A stretch of 46,687 bases of DNA from a virus. A model generated the notes under the pieces. It was not told where the DNA came from, did not search any database, and saw only the letters and a program-made list of their open reading frames with translations. Below, piece by piece: positions 37,684-45,939 of the stretch. The stretch lies in IMG/VR virus record IMGVR_UViG_3300009008_000071, positions 1-46,687 of that record. One strand, given 5' to 3'. Each line of letters begins with the position of its first letter. Within the stretch, counting starts at the first letter, position 1. A program made the position numbers and the translations under genes.

Positions 37684-38762
37684 TAATCCGGTGTTAATGC
37701 TCCGTTAGTTGCCCCTAATGCCGTAAAGCTACGAGCAATCCAACCATCAGCGTTACTTACCTTAACAACTTGTACCATTTCGGTATCAATCATTAACAAC
37801 TCTGCGGTACCATCGCTATCTACAGTATTGATCTTCTCGTTACTCCCTGAAGGAGTTCTTAACTCAAAGTTCCCTGCTGCGTTACAAGCAATATGTATCA
37901 TATGTCCTATTGGGACAGTTGATAATGCTGGTAAAGTAATCCAATCGTTTACATCGTTAGTTACTGCACCCACGTCAACTGCGGTTACTCCTACATTGAT
38001 TGTACTTGCTGCACCATCATCGTTGTTTGGTGTTACGCTTTGAGCTGCCACAGTAAATCCAGTTGAAGTTGTATCTCCTACTGCTATGTGGTCGCCTGCT
38101 GTTAAAGCGTTAATGTCCAACGTATCAGTACCATCAAACTCAACTTTAAATCCGTCTGCTGTACTTTCGTCTCCACCTAACTGTAACCCTACTGCATCTG
38201 CTAAGATCAAATCATCTGCTGATTCGTCCCAAACCATAAACTTACTTGCTGTTGCACCGAAAAACTTTACATCGTATCCAGTATTGTCAACACCCACAGT
38301 AACTGCTGCTGAAAAAGTAGCTGCACCATCTTGAGTTAATGTTCCTGCGATAACTGTATTTCCTGTTGCACCTGCAACTGTAAATTTGTCAGTGTTGATT
38401 GTAATGTCAGATGTTGCTGAACCCAACAAATCAAATCCTGCTGATAAACTTAAGTTTCCATTACAAGTCAAAGTTCCACCAACTACTGTGTTACCTGTAG
38501 CCCCTGCAACTGTAAATTTGTCAGTGTTTATGGTAATATCAGATGTAGCCGAACCGATTAGGTCATCTCCTGCACCTAAAGTAACATTACCATTGCTAGT
38601 AATCCCACTTGTAAACACAGCAGTTTCAGCAAAAGTTGCTGTACCTGTAACAGTAATTGCATCTCCAGCTGCATCTCCTAACGTAACTGCTCCAGAAAAA
38701 GTACCAGTAGTGTAATCTACACCTCCGCCTCCTCCGGAAATTCCGTCATTTAATCCTGCCAT
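37683..38762 (-). CDS. Virion protein with 44-aa tandem repeat (359 aa)
   Basis: Gly/Thr/Ala-rich. Residues ~55-150 hold two 44-aa units that share the block GSATSDITINTDKFTVAGAT and the following GNTV, preceded by a variable GNxxLxAGxDL piece. Both are beta strand-turn units of a solenoid or trimeric fibre. The C-terminal half has a DWITLPALSTVPIGHMIHI strand set like other structural proteins here. Follows capsid in the leftward operon; followed by a terminator. Confidence 0.7.
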   Translation of the reverse strand: MAGLNDGISGGGGGVDYTTGTFSGAVTLGDAAGDAITVTGTATFAETAVFTSGITSNGNVTLGAGDDLIGSATSDITINTDKFTVAGATGNTVVGGTLTCNGNLSLSAGFDLLGSATSDITINTDKFTVAGATGNTVIAGTLTQDGAATFSAAVTVGVDNTGYDVKFFGATASKFMVWDESADDLILADAVGLQLGGDESTADGFKVEFDGTDTLDINALTAGDHIAVGDTTSTGFTVAAQSVTPNNDDGAASTINVGVTAVDVGAVTNDVNDWITLPALSTVPIGHMIHIACNAAGNFELRTPSGSNEKINTVDSDGTAELLMIDTEMVQVVKVSNADGWIARSFTALGATNGALTPD

Positions 38763-38781
38763 TTTATTGTTCCTCCATTGT

Positions 38782-38807
38782 AAAAAATAAAAATAAAAAG
38801 AAAAAAA
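38782..38807 (-). terminator. Poly-T termination tract after the capsid gene
   Basis: Leftward T7, T5, T5 and T6 stretches separated by single other bases immediately after the capsid stop. Fits archaeal poly-U termination. Confidence 0.6.
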
Positions 38808-38819
38808 TTCTTTCTAAGT

Positions 38820-39701
38820 TTATGTTGTGGTAATCTCACTAACAGCTTCCGCTCTTAAGTAGTTAGCTGCAAATCTTTGAGTGATTACAACAAATCCACT
38901 GTCTCTTGCTACGTCAGAGTATCTCTCAACAGTTAATGGTCGCTTTTCAGCAATCACAAATGCGTGAGATGCGTCAATGATGTAAGCTAAAGTTGCAGTA
39001 ATGTTGTTACTTACCATAACTTGCATTCCAAAGATTCTACCAATCAAAGGCATGGTTGGATCCATTGAACCGCCAGTTTTATCTGCTTCAACGAAAGTAT
39101 CGATGTTTCTCAAATCGTTAGCAACTTCTGCACCAATCAACATGTGAGTTGGTCTGTAATTAGATTCCTCAAGTTGTTGCATTGCTGCAGTAATGTCACT
39201 TACAGGTAAAGTTGCGTTACCATTTGCTACAGTGTTTGAAGAAGCAGTTGCTGCTGCGTCTAACTGAGCTACGATTAAAGATTCTTCATTGTCTGCAAAT
39301 TCGTATCCTGCAAGTTCTGCGTGATATGAAAGTAAGTCAACGATTCCATCTTCCATCATTTCTTTAGTTACTCCTACTCTTGCACCGTACTTAACTGGTG
39401 TTAAAGTTAAACTTTCCCACTCGCTCTGTACTAATGGAATTTCTCCACCTTCGCCTACTCTGTTAACTGCTAAAGCGGTGTTAGTTCCAATCTCAGTCTG
39501 CATTGGGATTACTAAGGTTCTTCCAGGAATACTGGATGGACCAAAAATTCTTGCTGCTAATCCACGTAAGAATAGTTTCTTCCGAACTGCGTTCATAACT
39601 TCAGGAAGAAGTGTTCTTGGGATTAAATAAGAAGTTGTTGCTGTGTTTGCGCTTGAACTCGCAAAGTCTGAACTTCCTGTTCCTAATAATTGTGTTGGCA
39701 T
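38820..39701 (-). CDS. Major capsid protein, HK97 fold (293 aa)
   Basis: Typical order: N-terminal arm, then LIPRTLLPEVMNAVRKKLFL, GRTLVIPMQTEIG (E-loop), a spine helix with EEGGEIPLVQSEWE, LTLTPVKYGARVGVTKEMME (P-domain), then ALAAVTV... style A-domain with PTHMLIGAEV and FVVITQRFAANYLRAEAV. No long N-terminal scaffold (delta) domain; a separate scaffold is encoded by the protease gene. Terminator follows. Abundant virion shell protein. Confidence 0.88.
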   Translation of the reverse strand: MPTQLLGTGSSDFASSSANTATTSYLIPRTLLPEVMNAVRKKLFLRGLAARIFGPSSIPGRTLVIPMQTEIGTNTALAVNRVGEGGEIPLVQSEWESLTLTPVKYGARVGVTKEMMEDGIVDLLSYHAELAGYEFADNEESLIVAQLDAAATASSNTVANGNATLPVSDITAAMQQLEESNYRPTHMLIGAEVANDLRNIDTFVEADKTGGSMDPTMPLIGRIFGMQVMVSNNITATLAYIIDASHAFVIAEKRPLTVERYSDVARDSGFVVITQRFAANYLRAEAVSEITTT

Positions 39702-39715
39702 TTTCTATTTCCTCC

Positions 39716-40198
39716 TTATAAAGTTAATTTCCACGCAATGTACTTACCATCTGCGCTTCCGCCAGTTAGTGCTTTTCCACAACTGTAAAGTTGGTTGTTA
39801 ACAACAGCCGCTGCATAAGTTGCAGTTCCTGCTACTAAAGGTACTAACTTGTTACTAGCTGCTGCTGATCCTCTAACACGCTCACCAGCTTCAGTGTCTG
39901 CTTGAACGGAATGTAAAAATACTCCTTCCATAGCAATTGATCCATATCCATCTGCTGGGATGTCTTCTTGAGCTACGCCCAATAAAGTTTGATACCCACT
40001 AGCAGAGTCAGTCATGGACTTTCCTTTAATATCATTTGCTGCATAAGAATTTCTTACTGCTGCAACAGTGTCTGAAAATTGGTCATCATTAGCAATTGAA
40101 AAAACTAAGTCTCCAGCTTCAATAGCTGTAGTACCGCTGTCATTCAAGATAGTAATGGAACGACCTTCATCAGATAAAACAAATCCTGTTTGTGCCAT
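39716..40198 (-). CDS. Capsid decoration protein, DUF2190-like (160 aa)
   Basis: Small beta-barrel pattern: ITILNDSGTTAIEAGDLVFS, then a GVAQEDIPADGYGSIAMEGVFL strand pair, matching the D-protein or DUF2190 group that caps capsid trimers. Lies just upstream of the capsid gene in the transcription order. Confidence 0.7.
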   Translation of the reverse strand: MAQTGFVLSDEGRSITILNDSGTTAIEAGDLVFSIANDDQFSDTVAAVRNSYAANDIKGKSMTDSASGYQTLLGVAQEDIPADGYGSIAMEGVFLHSVQADTEAGERVRGSAAASNKLVPLVAGTATYAAAVVNNQLYSCGKALTGGSADGKYIAWKLTL

Positions 40199-40205
40199 TT
40201 TTTAT

Positions 40206-40649
40206 TTACCTCACTCTCTCCTTAAGTTCTTTGTTAAATTTTGCATACATTTCCTTAGTCATTGTGTACGACCCATCGTCAGCAACTCCAAATTCTTTGG
40301 TTTCTTCCTTAACTTCTTCTTCTACTACACCAACAGACTCATTCTTCTGTGCTAATTTAGTTTCATACTCTAAAACTAACTTTAGTTTCTCATCAGTTTC
40401 CTTCATTAGTTCTTCTTTCTTCAAGTCCTTATTAATACTAATAATAGACTCTACCATTTCATTCTTTTTAGCATTTTTTAAAGTTGCTAATTCTTCTTTA
40501 AGCATCCTAATTTCCTCAACAGATAAGCTCTCTTGTGCGGGTTCTTCCTTTTTTGGTTCTTCTTCTTTCGGTTCTTCCGCTACAGGCTCTTCCTGCTTAG
40601 GCTCTTCTTTAGGTTGCTCTTCTGGTACATTTTGTTCTTCTTCAGCCAT
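40206..40649 (-). CDS. Internal-start scaffold protein (147 aa)
   Basis: In-frame ATG at codon 177 of the protease gene, preceded by GGAGG (40658-40662) with an 8-nt spacer, GGAGGAAACTAAA. The product is the PKEEP coiled coil, as lambda makes Nu3 from within C. Not yet shown; the ribosome site is as strong as those of true starts in this genome. Confidence 0.65.
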   Translation of the reverse strand: MAEEEQNVPEEQPKEEPKQEEPVAEEPKEEEPKKEEPAQESLSVEEIRMLKEELATLKNAKKNEMVESIISINKDLKKEELMKETDEKLKLVLEYETKLAQKNESVGVVEEEVKEETKEFGVADDGSYTMTKEMYAKFNKELKERVR

Positions 40650-41177
40650 TTTAGTTTCCTCCATAGTTTCTGTAACGTCTTCTTTAGAAGACTCCGCCTT
40701 TTCGAACGATTCTGCGAGGGCATAATCTATACTTGCACTTTTTACACCTTGAAATGCTACAAGTCCCACACCTTCAATCTCTAATCCTTTTACACTGTAA
40801 ACTCCTTCTTCAAAACTAACTTCTTTCGCACTTGCGTGGATTGAAGGCCCTAAAAACCCGTCTCTTACCATTTCAACTACGTCTGGGTGTCGTGCAGTGT
40901 TTCTTATTTTTCCTTCGTGAAGTAATTTACCTTCTTGTAAAGATAATTTTCCTAATCCTACAATGTGTTCTTCTGCATCGTGGTCAGGGTGTCCAAATAA
41001 CCATTTAAACTCTCTACCATCATTTTCTTTCAAATTTTCAATAGTATATTTGTTATTGTTCCTACTAACTCCTTCTTCTAAAGCCATTCCACCGATAGCT
41101 AACCAACTTCCGTTAGCACCTTCCTTAAGCTCAAATGAAGGGTTAAACTTAAACGACATATTTTCAACGATTTTCAT
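40206..41177 (-). CDS. Prohead maturation protease fused to scaffold (323 aa)
   Basis: Residues 1-160 form a serine protease of the prohead type: HPDHD with H63, then VGLGKLSLQEGKLLHEG, and GPSIHA with S112, which give the His-Ser pair. Residues ~160-323 are a charged coiled coil with PKEEP repeats, a scaffold region. It should cleave itself and the scaffold during capsid maturation. A second in-frame start (ATG 40649) inside the gene, with its own ribosome site, gives the scaffold alone. Third catalytic residue not identified. Confidence 0.82.
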   Translation of the reverse strand: MKIVENMSFKFNPSFELKEGANGSWLAIGGMALEEGVSRNNNKYTIENLKENDGREFKWLFGHPDHDAEEHIVGLGKLSLQEGKLLHEGKIRNTARHPDVVEMVRDGFLGPSIHASAKEVSFEEGVYSVKGLEIEGVGLVAFQGVKSASIDYALAESFEKAESSKEDVTETMEETKMAEEEQNVPEEQPKEEPKQEEPVAEEPKEEEPKKEEPAQESLSVEEIRMLKEELATLKNAKKNEMVESIISINKDLKKEELMKETDEKLKLVLEYETKLAQKNESVGVVEEEVKEETKEFGVADDGSYTMTKEMYAKFNKELKERVR

Positions 41178-41186
41178 TTTATCACC

Positions 41187-41456
41187 TTAATAATTCTTTT
41201 CTAATCGACCAATCTTTTCTCCCGTTGGTCTGTAATCTGGTCCACCCACAAGAACTGTTGCTGGTCTTTGCACGTCACTCTTTGTGCTTGACCTGTTCAT
41301 AAGTGGTTCATTTCTACTAAGCAAATCTTCAGGTTTCATGTTCTGAAATGTTTTCCTTCCTGCTCTGCTTGGCCCATTCTGACAAATAAATTCTGTGTTG
41401 TCATAATTATCTGGTACGCTATGGTTTGCTTTACAAACGGGGCACCTAAACAGCAT
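41187..41456 (-). CDS. Zinc-binding small protein (89 aa)
   Basis: CPVC at 5-8 then C25 in FICQNGPSRA; one zinc ribbon half is evident, the rest is basic and disordered (PSRAGRKTFQ). Lies between portal-side genes and protease. Similar small proteins accompany packaging genes; role unknown. Confidence 0.55.
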   Translation of the reverse strand: MLFRCPVCKANHSVPDNYDNTEFICQNGPSRAGRKTFQNMKPEDLLSRNEPLMNRSSTKSDVQRPATVLVGGPDYRPTGEKIGRLEKNY

Positions 41457-41601
41457 TTACGTACCTCTCTTGTAAAATGTGATATTGTCTCTTCTTTTTC
41501 TTTGGTCCGCCTTCAACATAATCTGCTACTTTCTGACCATCTTCACCAATAACTTCCATAATAACTTTCTTTTCATGTCCAACGTGAATTATTGGTTTCA
41601 T
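41446..41601 (-). CDS. Mini-protein (51 aa)
   Basis: MKPIIHVGHEKKVIMEVIGE, basic PKKKKR segment after a short beta domain. Coupled with the portal gene upstream by an ATGA overlap, so it probably is translated. Unrecognised. Confidence 0.5.
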   Translation of the reverse strand: MKPIIHVGHEKKVIMEVIGEDGQKVADYVEGGPKKKKRQYHILQERYVNAV

Positions 41602-42959
41602 TTAACAGGAACCTCTCGGTCGGTCTTGTTAACTCTCTTCCCCAACGTTTTCTTGTCTTTAGTAGTCTGTGTTGGGTCTTTAGGATTATCTTTAACCTTA
41701 TCATTTTTCATTTGATTAGGTCTTGGTTTTTGTAATCCCGTTTCTGGGTCTTCTTGTTGCCCATTAAGTAATGCTGCTTTTTCTTCTGGGGTTGGGAGTT
41801 CTTCCCTAAAGCGCGGTGGTAGGAGGTCGTTAGCTTTCTGAGGAGTCAAAATTCCGTCAGTGACTAATCCCCTTAACATATCTATCTCTATCTCTCTTTC
41901 CCTCTCTTCAGCTTGTGCCCAAATAAGTTTATCTTTCTCATTACCAGCTTCCTGGCCAACAAGAATTTGGTCTTCAAACTCATTTTTCAATTCACGCTGA
42001 ATAGCTTTAATGTGTCTTCCGAAAGAACGAAGTTGAACCTCGGCAGAGGCTTTATCTACACCACTCGCTCTGCCGAGAAGAATAGGCGGAACTTGTCCAC
42101 CCGTTATGATCTGTGACTCCATATGGTCAATGGGGGTCTTAATGTCCATACCTTTTGCGTTAAAGTCCAGAACACTTAAATCAACGAGGTGTGATGTAGT
42201 TACTTCACTTTCTGCCTGTAAGTCTTGTAACGTGTTACTTATTGTGCTAACAATACTATCATTAGCTGGAAACGAGTCATTCCCGACTTTCGCCCAAATT
42301 AACGGAGCCACATACTTGAATAGAACTTTTTTCAGGTTATTTTCCATATCAAGCTTAATATTAATTGATTCTACTAAAGAACTTAGTACACTAAGCCCAT
42401 ATTTCTTACTTCCAATAACATTATGCTTAAAATGAACGATTGAATCAAATTTTGATATTTTTTTCTCAAATTTTTCATCTTTTCTACTATCTCCTGTAGT
42501 TCCCCAAAGAACTAAGTGTTTATCTCCCATAATTTGCGAATAACCAGTAACTTCTCCTGTTTTCTTCCTATAAACATCAATCCATACTGGATCAAGGATT
42601 TTCATCTCTTCAATTTCACTATTTTTAATAATCTCTACGAAAGCATTTCCATAAAGTAACATTGATTTGGTCACACGGTGAAAGAATTGCATTAAATTGA
42701 CCTTATCTGCCCAATCTTCAAGCTTTTCAGAATTAGGACCCTCAAAAAAGAACTCTTGAGCTGTCTGGTCTGCTTGAACATCAATGATTGCTGTTACTAA
42801 AGGTACTCTCTCATAAGCATCTTTGTAAATTTTGTACCTTTTCTCTCTCCCTTCATCACCTTCATCTGCTGTTAAACCAAAAGAAGAACGGGACGAAAGC
42901 TTAACAAGGGCTTTTCCACCCTCTTGAATTTTATTTCTAAATCTATCTAAAAGAGCCAT
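41598..42959 (-). CDS. Portal protein (453 aa)
   Basis: Dodecameric DNA-gate of the head. YERVPLVTAIIDVQADQTA, YGNAFVEIIKN, SKKYGLSVLSSLVESINIKL and VPPILLGRASGVDKASAEVQ are the recurring segments of portals; the C-terminal part is a helical barrel and acidic tail. Follows the terminase in transcription order and precedes the protease, as is typical. Length fits. Confidence 0.88.
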   Translation of the reverse strand: MALLDRFRNKIQEGGKALVKLSSRSSFGLTADEGDEGREKRYKIYKDAYERVPLVTAIIDVQADQTAQEFFFEGPNSEKLEDWADKVNLMQFFHRVTKSMLLYGNAFVEIIKNSEIEEMKILDPVWIDVYRKKTGEVTGYSQIMGDKHLVLWGTTGDSRKDEKFEKKISKFDSIVHFKHNVIGSKKYGLSVLSSLVESINIKLDMENNLKKVLFKYVAPLIWAKVGNDSFPANDSIVSTISNTLQDLQAESEVTTSHLVDLSVLDFNAKGMDIKTPIDHMESQIITGGQVPPILLGRASGVDKASAEVQLRSFGRHIKAIQRELKNEFEDQILVGQEAGNEKDKLIWAQAEEREREIEIDMLRGLVTDGILTPQKANDLLPPRFREELPTPEEKAALLNGQQEDPETGLQKPRPNQMKNDKVKDNPKDPTQTTKDKKTLGKRVNKTDREVPVK

Positions 42960-42992
42960 TATATAGTATCCATAGAATAACTTATATTTAAA

Positions 42993-44489
42993 CTAATTTG
43001 TTTTCGCCACCGCGAAAGGATTAATTTGGGACTTATTGCTACCTTTCACCGCTGAGAAGATGCCCATCGTTACGTGCCGTGCAATGTAATTGGCCAGGCC
43101 TAAAGAAATAACCATATCATCATGTTTGCCTGTCCCTTCAAACTTCACAACTTTTGTTCGCATATCAAACACTATTCCAAACTTGCTCAGTTCATCAAGC
43201 AACGTGTTAACCATCGTAACAGTTTTCGGGTCTCTCCCCCTTTCATAAGGGATAATAAACCCTTTTTTCTCAAATTGGTCACGTAATGCCTTAATTATGT
43301 CTTCTTTACTCTTATTTGAAGAAGAAAACTTAAATCCATCAATTGGGATGCCTTCTCGCTTCAAATCATAGATAAAAACCTTCCCAAACGTGTTTTCGTC
43401 ACCTAATGCCTTAACAATGTCATACTTTTTGGCCAATTCAATGATTCTTTCCTTTTGAAGCGTGTAATCTCGCCCTCTAAACCTTTCAATGTAAACAATC
43501 TTAAGTAATTTACTGCCTGGGTTCTTTTCAAGAATAGTAATGACTGTGAAGTCACTTCCTGCTTGGGCAGACATTGCAAAATCAATTCCCATAAAATATT
43601 GGTGAAGAACTTTTGGGCTTTCTTGGAAAGAGCAAGAATCATCAAGGCAAGCTTCAATCATTGAGGAAGGAAATAATTTATCTTTACTGCTAACTGGTTT
43701 AAGCAGAAACTCCTGTGACCAAGTTAGGTTATTGTATGTCTCAAGTGTCTTACTTGTCTCTTTGTCCGCAATTGTTACTGCTCCTGGGCCATGAATTATC
43801 TTCGTATCTGGGTACCTTATTTCAAAAAGGTTGCCTTTTGGCCCTTCTGCTGGATAACGGTCAAAATAAATGGATTTGAACCCCGGGTCACGTTCAATTT
43901 CGTGTAAAAGGTCTAATTCACTCTTTGGAGTACCAACCCCAACGAAAAAACCCCGTTTTGCTCTAATTGTTGGTAAAACCGCTTTCTTAAGGATTTCGTG
44001 GTCTTGGTACTCCCCCAACTCGTCACACCCAAGTCCATTTACATGCAATCCTCTTACGTTATCGTTGTATGCCTTAGAAAGTATCCGGGAATGGTTAGCA
44101 AACTCCAACTCTGTCCGTGACCAAGATTGTGATCGGTTGGAAGGAACCATCGTTTTTAAAAGAGGATTAGTTAATATGGTAATCCTAATATCTTTAAGAA
44201 CCTCTATTGCTTGTGGAAGTGTCTTAGAAATGATAAGGTATTGGTGGGCCTTGTTAGTTAACGCCTTCCAAAGAAAATAATGGACAAATAGCTGCCGAGT
44301 CTTACCACTACTCCGAAACGCCATAAAACAAACCCGGTGATGTTTTTCAATCAATTCCAACCATTCTTTTTGGAAATCAGTTAACTTCCAACCAGTTCCG
44401 TGATAAATGACGTTTTCTATAAAGTAAACGGGACATTTCTTCACCCGTTCCATATCTATCTTACTTTTTTTCTTCTTTGACATACTCAA
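42993..44489 (-). CDS. Terminase large subunit (498 aa)
   Basis: DNA-packaging motor with ATPase and nuclease. Walker A-like AFRSSGKT (57-64), Walker B GLGCDELGEY with D156/E157. RNase H-type nuclease: FMGIDFAMS with D303, LGDENTFGK with D364/E365 and KHDDMVISLG with D461-D462. An adenine-binding segment (WKLTDFQKEWLEL) lies at the N-terminus. ATPase activity powers filling of the prohead; the nuclease cuts concatemers. Preceded by a small-subunit candidate. Confidence 0.92.
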   Translation of the reverse strand: MSMSKKKKSKIDMERVKKCPVYFIENVIYHGTGWKLTDFQKEWLELIEKHHRVCFMAFRSSGKTRQLFVHYFLWKALTNKAHQYLIISKTLPQAIEVLKDIRITILTNPLLKTMVPSNRSQSWSRTELEFANHSRILSKAYNDNVRGLHVNGLGCDELGEYQDHEILKKAVLPTIRAKRGFFVGVGTPKSELDLLHEIERDPGFKSIYFDRYPAEGPKGNLFEIRYPDTKIIHGPGAVTIADKETSKTLETYNNLTWSQEFLLKPVSSKDKLFPSSMIEACLDDSCSFQESPKVLHQYFMGIDFAMSAQAGSDFTVITILEKNPGSKLLKIVYIERFRGRDYTLQKERIIELAKKYDIVKALGDENTFGKVFIYDLKREGIPIDGFKFSSSNKSKEDIIKALRDQFEKKGFIIPYERGRDPKTVTMVNTLLDELSKFGIVFDMRTKVVKFEGTGKHDDMVISLGLANYIARHVTMGIFSAVKGSNKSQINPFAVAKTN

Positions 44490-44652
44490 TCCAATAATTT
44501 AAACTATTTTTACCTTTGGGTTTAAACTGAGGGAACTCTTTGTAAAACAGTACCTGTTCTTCTAACCAAAAGGCATTTTCATCAAATATCATATTTTCGC
44601 CCAGCCAACCAAATCCATTTTTCGGTCTCCTTTTCCTACATCTTAAATACAT
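44461..44652 (-). CDS. Hypothetical protein (63 aa)
   Basis: Aromatic and basic (MYLRCRKRRPKNGFGWLGEN start, ends NYWIEYVKEEKK). The ATG at 44652 follows CGAGGTTATAAT; the longer frame starts with TTG. Overlaps the start of the terminase gene. May be a small packaging helper; no family recognised. Confidence 0.5.
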   Translation of the reverse strand: MYLRCRKRRPKNGFGWLGENMIFDENAFWLEEQVLFYKEFPQFKPKGKNSLNYWIEYVKEEKK

Positions 44653-44698
44653 ATTATAACCTCGCAACGAATTGGTTAAGCATGACTTAATCTTATTT

Positions 44699-44720
44699 CC
44701 AACCGAAGCGATTTAGTTAT
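44699..44720. repeat. 22-bp direct repeat, copy 1
   Basis: CCAACCGAAGCGATTTAGTTAT; identical to 45258-45279. Directly downstream of the zinc mini-gene in the leftward direction. Together the two copies bracket a module of about 540 bp. Confidence 0.75.
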
Positions 44721-44729
44721 CATTTTTGT

Positions 44730-44831
44730 TTATTTTTGCGAAGATTTGTGTTCCTTTAAACAATCATCACATATACTAATCTTATAATCATATTTAAATT
44801 CAATTTCACAATCATTACATTTACATTTCAT
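44730..44831 (-). CDS. Zinc-ribbon mini-protein (33 aa)
   Basis: CKCNDC at the start and CDDC in the second half: one small zinc ribbon. No strong ribosome site visible. Lies inside the module bracketed by the 22-bp repeats. Unknown role. Confidence 0.45.
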   Translation of the reverse strand: MKCKCNDCEIEFKYDYKISICDDCLKEHKSSQK

Positions 44832-44949
44832 TGTTCATTTAATTTAGATTATATGAAGGAAATCTTGCGAGGAGTTATGATAAAAAACCTTAAAGGACAA
44901 GTGATTCCTAAAGTATTTTTCTCCTTTCGCATTCCCTTCATCATTTACT

Positions 44950-45201
44950 TCATTTGTGCGCTTTTTTAATCGGAACGTTTAAGTATTCGTTGCCATCCTC
45001 ACAAAAGCTAAGCATCGTATTTCCCCAGCTTGCTTCTGCTTCTAAACATTTAACTCTTGTTGGGGCTTCATAATAATCTCCCACTGAATTAAACAAGTTT
45101 TTAATTAATACTTCTGTTTCTTCTTGAGTCTTGGCCGTGTGTATCTCACATCCCGATACAATTAACAGCAATACCAACATTATTCCAATTATTGTTTTCA
45201 T
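44950..45201 (-). CDS. Putative lipoprotein (83 aa)
   Basis: MKTIIGIMLVLLLIVSGC is a signal peptide with lipobox LIVSGC, so C18 would be lipidated after export. The mature part is acidic with two further cysteines. Similar small lipoproteins often block superinfection or signal at the envelope. Inside the repeat-bracketed module, unlike its packaging neighbours. Confidence 0.65.
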   Translation of the reverse strand: MKTIIGIMLVLLLIVSGCEIHTAKTQEETEVLIKNLFNSVGDYYEAPTRVKCLEAEASWGNTMLSFCEDGNEYLNVPIKKAHK

Positions 45202-45257
45202 TCTGTTTTGCCCGTCTGCATTATTTCAATGTCTTAAGCCATCTTCACACCAGTTTA

Positions 45258-45279
45258 CCAACCGAAGCGATTTAGTTAT
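45258..45279. repeat. 22-bp direct repeat, copy 2
   Basis: Same 22 bp as 44699-44720. Overlaps the stop codon of the terminase-small-like gene by 3 bp. Possible recombination site that let the lipoprotein/zinc module enter. Confidence 0.75.
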
Positions 45280-45665
45280 TTATCTTTATCCAACATATCC
45301 ATGAAATTCATGGGAGTAACATCATCTTTCTTATTACTTGTATTCAACAATCTATAATAGGAACGAAAGTCTGCTTCCAGCTGTTTAAGGTAATAGGCAA
45401 ACTCGTTTATCCTCACCCTTGTAACTTTACCCTCATCGTCCAAATCTTCAAAGTGTAACCCATACTTCTCCAACGCACCTTCAGCTACTCGCAACTTCAT
45501 CCAAGTAGAAACCATCCTGTTGGCAATCATAATGTCAACTGGCCGTTCAAGTCCCCATTGAGCAATTATCGCTTCAACTATTCTTCCGAACTCTTTTTGG
45601 TTTTCTGCTGGAAGTTTTCCTTTTCCTTGTACCAGTTCGCTTTTTAACTTTTTCTTCTTTGCCAA
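45276..45665 (-). CDS. Probable terminase small subunit (129 aa)
   Basis: Basic N-terminus (MAKKKKLKSELVQGKGK), a helical middle with FGRIVEAIIAQWGLERPVDI, and coiled C-terminal residues (LKQLEADFRSYYRLL). Size, helical content and position upstream of TerL fit small subunits such as P27-type. The only start near the basic end is TTG (45665), lacking a good ribosome site and overlapping the upstream gene by 92 nt. Confidence 0.6.
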   Translation of the reverse strand: MAKKKKLKSELVQGKGKLPAENQKEFGRIVEAIIAQWGLERPVDIMIANRMVSTWMKLRVAEGALEKYGLHFEDLDDEGKVTRVRINEFAYYLKQLEADFRSYYRLLNTSNKKDDVTPMNFMDMLDKDK

Positions 45666-45939
45666 GTTGTATACCTATACATTTCAAACATGTCCAATCT
45701 CCACGTCCCCGCATACTCTCTGGATATTCTTCTGCCTTACCCAGAATTAATAAACAACGTGAACATTTAATAACTGCAATTTTTCTAACTTTGTTCCAGT
45801 CCCATTTAACCATTCCTTTTGTGGCAACAATAGCTTTCAAGTGGTTCCACCTTGCTGCGTCCAAATCTCCACACTCACCTGGTTTCATCTTAAATCTACT
45901 AAGCAACCATTTTGCTGCCAAATATTTTATCCATTTCAT
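45574..45939 (-). CDS. Zinc-ribbon protein with basic tail (121 aa)
   Basis: CSRC (~59) and CLKC (~84) frame one zinc site; N-terminus helical (MKWIKYLAAKWLLSRFKM), C-terminus very basic (KKRTGTRKRKTSSRKPKR). The basic tail is encoded in the 92-nt overlap with the terminase-small-like gene. Possibly DNA-binding, perhaps in packaging initiation (inferred from position). Confidence 0.6.
   Translation of the reverse strand: MKWIKYLAAKWLLSRFKMKPGECGDLDAARWNHLKAIVATKGMVKWDWNKVRKIAVIKCSRCLLILGKAEEYPESMRGRGDWTCLKCIGIQLGKEEKVKKRTGTRKRKTSSRKPKRVRKNS

Noticed and set aside
40192-40725. 177-aa Ser/Phe-rich plus-strand frame
   Set aside because: Antisense shadow of the protease/scaffold gene; codon bias of Glu/Lys repeats makes long open antisense frames.
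44849-44941. 30-aa minus-strand frame between zinc mini-gene and lipoprotein
   Set aside because: No motif, no good ribosome site, and it fills a stretch that otherwise looks non-coding.
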